From: CAYVZU01 sp964455935
Lineage (GTDB): Bacteria; Fibrobacterota; CAYVZU01
Direction: 5' to 3'
DNA length: 40,299 nucleotides
NCBI GenBank assembly: GCA_964455935.1
Contig: CAYVZU010000020.1
Location: forward strand, 1 to 40,299
The notes under the pieces are model-generated. The model was not told where the DNA came from, made no database searches, and saw only the letters and a list, made by a program, of their open reading frames with translations. Below, in pieces: positions 34,031 through 40,299 of the stretch (the first letter of the stretch is position 1; each line of letters begins with the position of its first letter). A program made the translations under genes and the position numbers.

Positions 34031-34918
34031 ATGAGTGATCGAAAAATAGGCTATGCGGTTCTGGTCCTTGCGGGGCTCTTCATCCTTTCCCTTTTGGTCT
34101 ATGTGTATGCGACCTACTTCTACGGCCACAATCGAATTGAGGTCGTGTTTCCGCACCTGGGCATTCTGGCCATTGATGACGCCGTCAAAATCCGGGGCAA
34201 GCCGGTAGGCCGGGTGCGCTCGATTGAGCGCCGCAACAACAGCGCCGTCGTCAATATCGAACTGTACCAGCGCATCGCGTTCAAATCCGATTACCATATC
34301 CGCGAGCACGACCGCGGGCTGATGGGCGATCGCGAAATCGAGATCCTGCCCGGCAAAAACCCGGAGCCGGCGGATCGCAGCGGGCCGCTTCGGGGCGAAT
34401 TCGTTCCGGGTATTGCCGAGAGCATTCCACTGGCCGAAGGACTGAAAACGCAAATCGAAGAGCTGCTGGCGCTGATTCACCGCATGGCGGATACAAAGAA
34501 TCCGGCTTCATTCGTCCGGCAGTTCAATAGCGCGGTCGGCCGGATCGACAGCGCGACGGGCCAGTTGGTGACGATGGTTGCATCCATCGAGCATCCCGTG
34601 ACCCAAAGCTTGGCCCAGCTTGATACCATCGCCGGACAGGCGCGCCAACTGTCCTCAACCGTGCTGCGTCAGGCGGGCCGGGCGTTTCCCAAGGTCGATT
34701 CGCTGCTGGCACAGAGCGCGGCGATCCTCACGCGCATTGAGCCGGTGGTGGACAGTCTGGCAGTTCTTTCCCATGCGGCGCTCAACGATTCAACCGTTGT
34801 TTCGCAGATGCTTCGACCGGTATCATTCCTCGACACGCTCAACACCATGATCCGCAATTTGAATCGCGAACTTGCCGATACCCGCAAAACCGGCCGCCTC
34901 AATATCAATCTCTTCTGA
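34031..34918 (+). CDS. MlaD/MCE-domain lipid-transport protein
   Basis: 295 residues: one N-terminal membrane helix (about 8-30), one MCE domain (about 37-115: IEVVFPHLGILAIDDAVKIR, GKPVGRV, GLMGDREIEILPG) and a long alpha-helical C-terminal part with coiled-coil character. MCE proteins form periplasmic rings or tunnels that carry phospholipids between membranes with an MlaE permease and MlaF ATPase. Neither partner is in the window. The stop overlaps the next gene as TGATG, so an outer-membrane barrel is made together with it. Confidence 0.85.
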   Translation: MSDRKIGYAVLVLAGLFILSLLVYVYATYFYGHNRIEVVFPHLGILAIDDAVKIRGKPVGRVRSIERRNNSAVVNIELYQRIAFKSDYHIREHDRGLMGDREIEILPGKNPEPADRSGPLRGEFVPGIAESIPLAEGLKTQIEELLALIHRMADTKNPASFVRQFNSAVGRIDSATGQLVTMVASIEHPVTQSLAQLDTIAGQARQLSSTVLRQAGRAFPKVDSLLAQSAAILTRIEPVVDSLAVLSHAALNDSTVVSQMLRPVSFLDTLNTMIRNLNRELADTRKTGRLNINLF

Positions 34919-35811
34919 TGATGTCACGCCGGGCTCACGAGACGCCACACCGCGGCGCCTCTACATCCATGAATGCGTTCATGCGCATTGCGTTGATCGT
35001 GTCCTTCGCGTTCCTCTCCGCCAGGGCCGAGTGGTACCAGACGCCTTCCTATGGTGTTTCCTTTTCGGATGCAAGCCTGGCCCAATGGCCCATGGCCAAC
35101 CCAAGTTTTGCGGCGGCCGGTGATTCGGGATCGCAACTGCATACGGGGTGGGCGGGCTTTCTCCGGCAGCGGCGTTCGCTCATTCATGTCGAGGCTCGTC
35201 CACGGCTTGGGCCCCGCGTCGCCGCAAGCCTGATCTTTGCCGGCTCCAGCGGGCCCTGGGACCACTCGTTCGAGATCAGCGCGGATGAGGACGGCGGCCA
35301 TGTGGTGGAACGAACCCTGGTGCGCGGCGGCCTATACGGCGCTGCGATGGCATTCCGCATCCTTCCCGGGTTCATGGCGGGCCTTGGCGGGTTCGCCTTT
35401 TTGGGAGACTCTTCCGAAACCTATCGGGAAACCGGAGCCCAGGCCGGAGCGCTGCTGCGCTGGAATGGATTCGACGTTGCCGGTTCCGGCGGTTTTCTGC
35501 AGGCAAGGACCGGCTCGATGGGTGGGTCTTCCCACGCCACGGGAACCGTGTCCGCGGCCGGCCGATTCTGGAAAAGCCAAATGCTGTTGAGCGTAATAGG
35601 ACACTTTCAGGAGAATGAAATCTCACAATGGAAGTCCGTGGGCCGGCTGTGGGCATTTCAAAATGCCGGCATGCGGGTTGGATACGATCCCTATGGCTGG
35701 AACGCGGGCCTGCTGGGCCGGCTCTTCGGCGGCGGCCGCCACGGCCTTGTCGAATACTCGATCTCGGAGAGCCTCCGCCACCTGCTGACGTTGTCGCTGG
35801 TTTTTGGCTAG
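34918..35811 (+). CDS. Predicted outer-membrane protein coupled to MCE gene
   Basis: Up to 297 residues with a signal peptide (MNAFMRIALIVSFAFLSARA) and beta-barrel-like alternating strands (SLIHVEARPRLGPRVAASLI, GLVEYSISESL) ending with LLTLSLVFG, whose terminal aromatic-Gly is not the usual terminal Phe. No named family was recognised. The start is either ATG 34918, coupled to the MCE stop, with a long n-region, or ATG 34969 or 34981 directly at the signal peptide. Its position suggests an outer-membrane partner of the MCE protein, which is inference only. Confidence 0.6.
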   Translation: MMSRRAHETPHRGASTSMNAFMRIALIVSFAFLSARAEWYQTPSYGVSFSDASLAQWPMANPSFAAAGDSGSQLHTGWAGFLRQRRSLIHVEARPRLGPRVAASLIFAGSSGPWDHSFEISADEDGGHVVERTLVRGGLYGAAMAFRILPGFMAGLGGFAFLGDSSETYRETGAQAGALLRWNGFDVAGSGGFLQARTGSMGGSSHATGTVSAAGRFWKSQMLLSVIGHFQENEISQWKSVGRLWAFQNAGMRVGYDPYGWNAGLLGRLFGGGRHGLVEYSISESLRHLLTLSLVFG

Positions 35812-35952
35812 CGAGCGGCTATTGATCGACCCATCATCCTGCGTACCACCCCGAACATCGAGTGTACCGCTTAGCGGTGAAGTGCCTATTTTCCCACGGT
35901 GCGGTTGGCAATAACGGCCAGGTTGGGAAAGAATGGCCATGCAAAGAACGCA

Positions 35953-35993
35953 TTGTGCTACATATTTTATGATAATGTATATTTGTAGCACAA
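35953..35993. promoter_or_regulatory. 10-bp inverted repeat over the promoter of the small gene at 36012
   Basis: TTGTGCTACA at 35953-35962 and its exact complement TGTAGCACAA at 35984-35993 flank 21 AT-rich bases. The left arm holds a -35-like TTGTGC, and 17-19 bases on are -10-like TGTATA and TATATT sequences. AGGAG follows, then GTG 36012. Symmetry over a promoter directly before a small gene suggests an operator for autoregulation; an IS end is an alternative. Confidence 0.55.
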
Positions 35994-36011
35994 CGAAAAA
36001 AGGAGTTTCTT

Positions 36012-36335
36012 GTGGCTGTCATTTTTCACGTGCTTAAGGAAGAGCTCGAGCGGTTGCAGGAGGCCGAACTGGGATACGTCAAGGCCATTGCCGATATGCC
36101 GCGGGGCACCCCTCGTGTACAACGGCGGCGAAACAAAAAATATCTCTACCTTGAGTACCGTGACGGCAATCGGGTGATTCATGATTACATAGGCCCACTG
36201 GGCAGTGATAAAGCGAAGGATGCTATGGAGAAGGTCGCGCAGCGAAAACGTTATGAGAAGCTGCTAAAGGAAACAAGGACGGCACTCAAAGAAGTACGAA
36301 AGGCGCTCCGTGGAAAAAATTTGATTTACTGCTAA
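36012..36335 (+). CDS. Small basic protein, unknown function, possible partner of the broken gene downstream
   Basis: 107 residues starting at GTG 36012 with AGGAG six bases before it. A short helical N-terminus (VIFHVLKEELERLQEAE) is followed by a basic strand region (RRRNKKYLYLEYRDG, HDYIGPLGSDKA) and a Lys/Arg/Glu-rich coiled-coil end. I recognise this as a recurrent small protein of accessory regions but cannot name a tested function. It is preceded by a 10-bp inverted repeat and followed by a nucleotidyltransferase-like remnant, an arrangement that resembles the first gene of a toxin-antitoxin-like pair. This is inference. Confidence 0.7.
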   Translation: MAVIFHVLKEELERLQEAELGYVKAIADMPRGTPRVQRRRNKKYLYLEYRDGNRVIHDYIGPLGSDKAKDAMEKVAQRKRYEKLLKETRTALKEVRKALRGKNLIYC

Positions 36336-36348
36336 GGATCTTCGGTGA

Positions 36349-36585
36349 CTTGCAGGTCCTGAGCCGGAAGCCTTTGCCTTGCACAAGCTTATCGTATGCC
36401 AACGCCGCATCAACAAGGAAAAGGCGGAGAAAGACCGGCTTTCCGAGCAAGGGATATTCCAGTTCATTCAGACCGACCCCAAGCGCATCGAACGGCTGCA
36501 TCGAATATTGAACGACCAATCGAAGGGATGGCAAAAGACAATCGGGAAAGCACTGAAAAGCACCGGATTGGAACTACCAGAATGA
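36349..36585 (+). pseudogene. C-terminal remnant resembling a GSU2403/NTP_transf_8-type nucleotidyltransferase
   Basis: The frame from the stop at 36346-36348 to 36585 encodes EPEAFALHKLIVCQRRI and then a helical tail ending GWQKTIGKALKSTGLELPE. The A-L-H-K-L-I-V-x-Q-R-R segment is typical of the C-terminal region of nucleotidyltransferase-fold proteins. The catalytic GS and DxD motifs, expected about 150-200 residues earlier, are absent, because the intact small gene ends only 13 bases before. The gene therefore seems to have lost its 5' part by deletion. Family assignment is tentative. Confidence 0.45.
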
Positions 36586-36618
36586 AAGCTTCTTACGCTA
36601 CGCCCACCACGCAAGGAC

Positions 36619-36689
36619 TGGGTGTATCCTAACCAGGATACGGAAAGTTGCTTAGGCTTATTGATTTGTGCTTAAATTGGGTGTATCCT
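36619..36689 (+). promoter_or_regulatory. Direct repeats and palindrome upstream of the TIGR02147 gene
   Basis: TGGGTGTATCCT occurs at 36619-36630 and again at 36678-36689. At the first copy GTATCCT is followed by AACC and AGGATAC (36624-36641), a perfect 7-bp palindrome. The second copy sits about 20 bases before ATG 36710, overlapping the leader just before the TAGGAGG ribosome site. The layout suits binding by a repressor or autoregulator of the downstream pair. Confidence 0.5.
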
Positions 36690-36709
36690 TATGTATAGGA
36701 GGCTACACT

Positions 36710-37540
36710 ATGGTTCGGGTCTATGAGTATGTCAACTACCGCGAGTACTTAAAAGCCTACTTCCAGGATCGGAAGGCCCGTGATCCTAAATTCTCCCATC
36801 GCTTCCTGGCTCGAAAGCTCGATCTTGTTTCACCCACGTTCATGATGCTCGTGATGCAGGGAAAGCGCAATATTACCGAAGAACTTGCCGCCCGGATCGC
36901 CACGGCTCTGAAGCTCAGCGACAAGGAAGGTGAGTATTTCGCGTGCATGATCGGGTTTGACCAGGCCAAGACCCCAAGCGAAAAGGATCATTATTTTACC
37001 CGCATGATAGAGCTTCGCAAGTACAGTAACGTAAAAAAGATCGAGGAGTCGCAGTACGAGTTTTATTCCAACTGGTACAATATTCCTATCCGGGAACTGG
37101 TGACGCATCCGGAGTTCAGGGGTAATTACCGGTGGCTTGCCAAGAAGTTGATCCCTTCGATTACCGGACCCCAGGCCAGGCGGGCCGTGCAGCTTCTCTT
37201 AGGATTGGGCCTGATCAGAAAAAAAGGAAAAAGGTTCGAGCGTACTTCCCGGCTCATGAGCACGGGGGATGTGGTCAACTCCGTGGCGGTGGTTAATTTT
37301 CATCGGAAAATGGCCGAGATCGCAGGGGCTTCTTTGGATACCGTCCCCAAACAGGAACGCGACATTACAGCTTGCACGCTGAACTTGGATGAACAGGGCT
37401 TTCAGGTGATTCGCAAGATTGTTGCCGAGAGTCGGAAAAAGGCGTTGTCCGTTGCCGAGGCCGAAGTTCCGGCCGGGCGGGTCTATCAGATAAATTTTCA
37501 GATTTATCCGGTCACGAAAAAAAACAGGGAGCTCTTATGA
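36710..37540 (+). CDS. TIGR02147 family protein (Fibrobacter-type putative regulator)
   Basis: About 276 residues. It opens with VYEYVNYREYLKAYFQDRKA, the hallmark of TIGR02147, followed by a helix-turn-helix-like segment (FSHRFLARKLDLVSPTFM and MQGKRNITEELAARIATALK) and the family middle block EFYSNWYNIPIRELV and GLGLIRKKGKRF. The C-terminus LDEQGFQVIRKIVAESRKKAL and GRVYQINFQIYPVT also fits. Members abound in Fibrobacter and are presumed transcription factors. ATG 36710 has TAGGAGG seven bases before it; the open frame begins at 36668. It overlaps the lipoprotein gene by ATGA. It probably controls that gene and perhaps itself. Confidence 0.9.
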   Translation: MVRVYEYVNYREYLKAYFQDRKARDPKFSHRFLARKLDLVSPTFMMLVMQGKRNITEELAARIATALKLSDKEGEYFACMIGFDQAKTPSEKDHYFTRMIELRKYSNVKKIEESQYEFYSNWYNIPIRELVTHPEFRGNYRWLAKKLIPSITGPQARRAVQLLLGLGLIRKKGKRFERTSRLMSTGDVVNSVAVVNFHRKMAEIAGASLDTVPKQERDITACTLNLDEQGFQVIRKIVAESRKKALSVAEAEVPAGRVYQINFQIYPVTKKNRELL

Positions 37541-39597
37541 ACCATGGCAAACGACTATGGGCTTTTCTTGCTGCGGGCCTCTTCATGAGCCTGGCTGTCC
37601 TTTGTACAAAAGATGACCGCATTGTCAACGGCGGCGTTGAGACCGGCAACGCGAAGGGGCGTCTTGTAAAGCCGGACGGCTCACCGGCAGCAGGTGCGAA
37701 AGTGTTTTTTATCCCGGTGGATCACAATCCATCCGGCAGCCCCAAAATACTGGCGAACCTGGACAGCGCAACCACGAACTCACAAGGGTACTTTGGCGCC
37801 TTGCTCGACAGCGGCACCTACAACATGTTCGCGGCGCAGGATACTCTCTCCGCGTATGTGGAGTCCATAGGCATTCACCAAGATACGGTCACACTCGACA
37901 CGGATACCCTTAAACCCTCCGGTTCGATCCGCGGCGTTTCGTTAATGCCCGGCCAGGATGCGGCCAGCCAGGTTCGCGTAACGATCTACGCGCCAGGAAC
38001 GCACCTTTACACAAAGCCAGACGTGGGCGGCGCGTTTTCCATCGACGATGTGCCGGAAGGAACATACAGGCTGATTTTCGATCCTACACTCGATACCTAC
38101 GGTGTGAAGGTGATTACCATGAATGTGATTTCCGGGCAGACCACGGATTTGGATACGGTCATCATCTACGGCCAGAACCTGACTGGTATGCCGCTTCCAG
38201 ATGCCGGCAATGACACGACCGTTTCGATCAATGACGCGGTGCGCCTGCACGGATCGGCCGCGGATTCTTTGGGTCACATTATCAAAATGGAATGGGGCTT
38301 GGCGGGAACGGGCGCCTTTGCGACGACGATAACCGGGGACACCATTCTTGTCGCACCGGAAACGCCAACCGTGATTAGGTACGTTCTGCGCGTCGAAGAC
38401 AACGATGGGAACGTCTTGGCCGACACGGTGGTCGTGAACGTGATTCAAGATGTGCCTGTAGCCAATGCCGGAGCCGATACCACGGTTGGCCGCGGTGACA
38501 CCGTGTATCTCCACGGCAGCAAGAGCACGGAGCGGTACGGCCGCATCGTGAAGTACGAATGGGATATCGGGAACACGGGCGCTTTCGGCCAGTGTGCCAA
38601 TGGGGATACAAGCTTCATTGTGCCTGATCGTTTTCGGTTTGACGGCATGCCATGCGTTCTTCGCGTTACCGATGATGACCGCAACGCGACTTTTGACACA
38701 ATGCTGGTTTTTGTTGGCGTGTTCGCACGGATAATATCGACAGCAGCTTTTTCACCCAGGGCCGGGCATTCTTCAGTCGTATTTAATAACAAAATGTGGG
38801 TTATTGGTGGAGTCGATTCCAATGGGAAATACCTAAATGATGTTTGGTATTCAAGTGATGGAACAGATTGGCAGGAAGCAACTCCGTCGGCTGCATTTTC
38901 ACCTCGGACCGGGCATGCCTCTGTTGTTTTAGATGACAGGATGTGGGTTATTGGCGGTGCTTATAGAAGCAGTGAGGACAGATTCTTGAACGATGTTTGG
39001 TTTTCGTCCGATGGCACGAACTGGTCATGTGCAACGAGTTCTGCTTTTACTTCACCCATAGGTTATCACGCTTCTGTGGTGTTCGATAATAAGATTTGGG
39101 TAATAGGGGGCGACTATTACGAAATCATCAGAGGAACTACTTATCCTACTAATGGGGTCTATTCTTCGGTTGATGGTATTAATTGGGCAACTCCAAACTT
39201 GAACACAGGTTTTGATGCCAGATCCAGCCACTCCACCGTTATTTTTGATGCCAAAATATGGATAATTGCTGGCCTGCCTTTCAAAAATGATGTTTGGCAT
39301 TCAAGCAATGGAATAGATTGGCAATGGAGCACGCAATCAGGACCGTTTTCGCCAAGAAGTGGCCATACCTCGGTTGTTTTTGATAACAAAATATGGATTA
39401 CCGGCGGGAATATATTGAGGGACAGCGCGGATTATATTTGGTTCTCAGAAGATGGTCTTAATTGGACACAGCCCAAATTGTCGACACTCTTTGGCAAGCG
39501 AAGCGGCCACACCTCTGTCATTTTTCAAAATAGGCTTTTAATAATCGGCGGCTATGTTGGCCAGAATTGCAAGAATGATGTTCTATATCTTAGATAG
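37537..39597 (+). CDS. Surface lipoprotein with carboxypeptidase-regulatory-like, PKD-like and Kelch domains
   Basis: 686 residues. The signal ends with LAVLC, a lipobox with Cys at about residue 23. Two carboxypeptidase-regulatory-like beta-sandwiches cover about 38-120 and 125-210 (GRLVKPDGSPAAGAKVFF; FSIDDVPEGTYRL). Two PKD-like domains follow at about 220-310 and 310-398 (PDAGNDTTVSINDAVRLHGS; ANAGADTTVGRGDTVYLHGS). From about residue 402 there are six Kelch-type repeats built on GHxSVVFxxKxWVIGG and NDVWxSSDGxxW, making a propeller. The Kelch part is visibly AT-richer than the rest. It is translationally coupled to the TIGR02147 gene, a pairing seen in Fibrobacterota. Likely a cell-surface binding protein. 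Confidence 0.8.
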   Translation: MNHGKRLWAFLAAGLFMSLAVLCTKDDRIVNGGVETGNAKGRLVKPDGSPAAGAKVFFIPVDHNPSGSPKILANLDSATTNSQGYFGALLDSGTYNMFAAQDTLSAYVESIGIHQDTVTLDTDTLKPSGSIRGVSLMPGQDAASQVRVTIYAPGTHLYTKPDVGGAFSIDDVPEGTYRLIFDPTLDTYGVKVITMNVISGQTTDLDTVIIYGQNLTGMPLPDAGNDTTVSINDAVRLHGSAADSLGHIIKMEWGLAGTGAFATTITGDTILVAPETPTVIRYVLRVEDNDGNVLADTVVVNVIQDVPVANAGADTTVGRGDTVYLHGSKSTERYGRIVKYEWDIGNTGAFGQCANGDTSFIVPDRFRFDGMPCVLRVTDDDRNATFDTMLVFVGVFARIISTAAFSPRAGHSSVVFNNKMWVIGGVDSNGKYLNDVWYSSDGTDWQEATPSAAFSPRTGHASVVLDDRMWVIGGAYRSSEDRFLNDVWFSSDGTNWSCATSSAFTSPIGYHASVVFDNKIWVIGGDYYEIIRGTTYPTNGVYSSVDGINWATPNLNTGFDARSSHSTVIFDAKIWIIAGLPFKNDVWHSSNGIDWQWSTQSGPFSPRSGHTSVVFDNKIWITGGNILRDSADYIWFSEDGLNWTQPKLSTLFGKRSGHTSVIFQNRLLIIGGYVGQNCKNDVLYLR

Positions 39598-39617
39598 CGC
39601 ACTGGAACTATTCTGTC

Positions 39618-39657
39618 TTCATCAGGTGCAGCAAACACAGTTGCTGTACCTGATGAA
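39618..39657 (+). terminator. Strong 17-bp hairpin after the lipoprotein gene
   Basis: Arms 39618-39634 and 39641-39657 pair over 17 positions with one G-U, around a six-base loop. The stem starts 20 bases after the stop codon. There is no T-run after it, so it may act as a Rho-assisted or RNA-stabilising end rather than a classical intrinsic terminator. Confidence 0.6.
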
Positions 39658-39700
39658 ACGGTTCTTCACGTCTTCACATGTCTTTCTCATTGAAAATGAT

Positions 39701-39740
39701 AGGGCGGGGGTGCGGGAAATCACACCCCCAAATAAGCCCT
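39701..39740. terminator. GC-rich hairpin between convergent genes
   Basis: AGGGC and GGGGGTG (39701-39712) pair with CACCCCC (39723-39729) and GCCCT (39736-39740), with a small internal bulge. It lies in the 242-bp gap between the convergent lipoprotein and tail-fibre-like genes and could serve as a bidirectional terminator. No further gene is seen in the gap. Confidence 0.45.
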
Positions 39741-39839
39741 GAGAAAACGATTATCCTAACTTGACCCATGTGGTGATGGCAACGTTGCAATAATACATGC
39801 CTTTGCCCTGCCCACCAGTTTCTTGGTCCCTTGCGCTCG

Positions 39840-40299
39840 TTAGGACAATGTAACAGACTTAATCCCTGCCGCTGTTTGGACCTTCAATGAAAAAGTCCCG
39901 CTGCTGTCTCTAATCCAGACATCGCCTGTTGACGGCGAAGTTGGATCACTTGTGAGAATAGGAACGTTCAGAGGCGCGACGGTAGTTGCACTTGAAATTT
40001 TAATTTTCCTATTCACATCCAATTCCGACCCGGTATATTCCAGATTTACATAATCAGCCGCGTTATTGCGCGAGAACTGCAAAACGGGGTGCTCCGTAGA
40101 ACTATCTGCGATGCGCACCACAGGCCTGCTGCTCTCATGACTCACGCTGAATGATGAGCCGGACCCTGGAACCACCTCAAACGGAAAGGCGGGGCTTGTC
40201 GTCCCAATTCCCACCGCACCTGCATCTGAGGCCACAGCAATGGCGTGAGCCTTCCCCGATTTGGTGGACACTAAGAAAAGGGTGTATTTCATACCCTGG
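39840..40299 (-). CDS. Tail-fibre-like / VGIGTTSP-repeat protein, C-terminal part, cut by window edge
   Basis: 150 residues from ATG 40292, but the frame stays open to the window edge (one more Gln-Gly upstream), so this may be an internal Met of a longer protein. AVGIGTTSPAFPFEV is the repeat signature of phage tail-fibre, S-layer-like and endosialidase-chaperone-bearing proteins, and the rest is beta-rich (SFSVSHESSRPVVRIADSS, VLQFSRNNAADYVNLEY). The end PSTGDVWIRDSSGTFSLKV resembles the closing domain of such proteins. No other phage gene is in the window, so it could equally be a host surface protein. Confidence 0.55.
   Translation of the reverse strand, partial: QGMKYTLFLVSTKSGKAHAIAVASDAGAVGIGTTSPAFPFEVVPGSGSSFSVSHESSRPVVRIADSSTEHPVLQFSRNNAADYVNLEYTGSELDVNRKIKISSATTVAPLNVPILTSDPTSPSTGDVWIRDSSGTFSLKVQTAAGIKSVTLS

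Noticed and set aside
36396..36632. 78-codon plus-strand frame after the small gene
   Set aside because: Overlaps the better-supported remnant in another frame and shows no protein-like pattern.

Overview
The window looks like a diderm (Gram-negative type) bacterium of the FCB superphylum, most likely Fibrobacterota or a close relative. The main support is a TIGR02147-type protein (36710-37540), a family first defined in Fibrobacter, followed by a translationally coupled surface lipoprotein. PorV-like outer-membrane barrels, a FlgD-like C-terminal domain on a secreted propeller, LolA, LptC and MlaD fit this. No rRNA, tRNA or CRISPR array was seen. The lineage call is inference from gene content, not from a marker-gene tree.

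Layout. 1-5634: the 3' part of a type III restriction (Res-like) helicase-nuclease with an apparent frameshift at its left edge, a secreted TPR protein, LptC, a prepilin peptidase and a decayed IS1634/IS4-type transposase tail. 5635-8034: a hybrid GAF-PAS histidine kinase with an unusual receiver domain. 8151-20667: a cell-envelope glycan region, mostly on the plus strand. It holds three lipid-linked or membrane glycosyltransferases, a candidate outer-membrane barrel, CDP-glucose pathway genes (rfbF, rfbG and an SDR), and a tight synthase block: YaiO/BcsC-like TPR protein, small membrane protein, BcsA-like processive GT2, membrane-anchored GH26 and secreted beta-propeller. trpC and trpF are coupled to its end (20664-22057).

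22089-32950, minus strand: rodA, mrdA, mreD, mreC and mreB form the rod-shape cluster. Upstream of mreB lies a 167-bp MITE-like element, and beyond that a chain of coupled genes: lolA, propeller with FlgD-like end, two PorV-like barrels and a YhaM-like nuclease. 33137-35811, plus strand: a metallo-beta-lactamase-fold hydrolase, an MlaD/MCE protein and a coupled outer-membrane barrel.

35812-40299 is accessory: a small gene behind a 10-bp inverted repeat, a truncated nucleotidyltransferase-like remnant, the TIGR02147 regulator with repeated upstream sites, a mosaic PKD-Kelch lipoprotein, and at the edge a minus-strand protein with the VGIGTTSP signature of tail-fibre-like proteins.

The most interesting points are: the synthase/GH26/TPR block as a candidate exopolysaccharide secretion system that has lost or never had a PilZ domain; period-7 tandem repeats with different core sequences at four places, two of them inside the translated 5' end of a PorV-like gene where copy-number change would shift frame; and the regulator-lipoprotein pair with its own direct-repeat sites.
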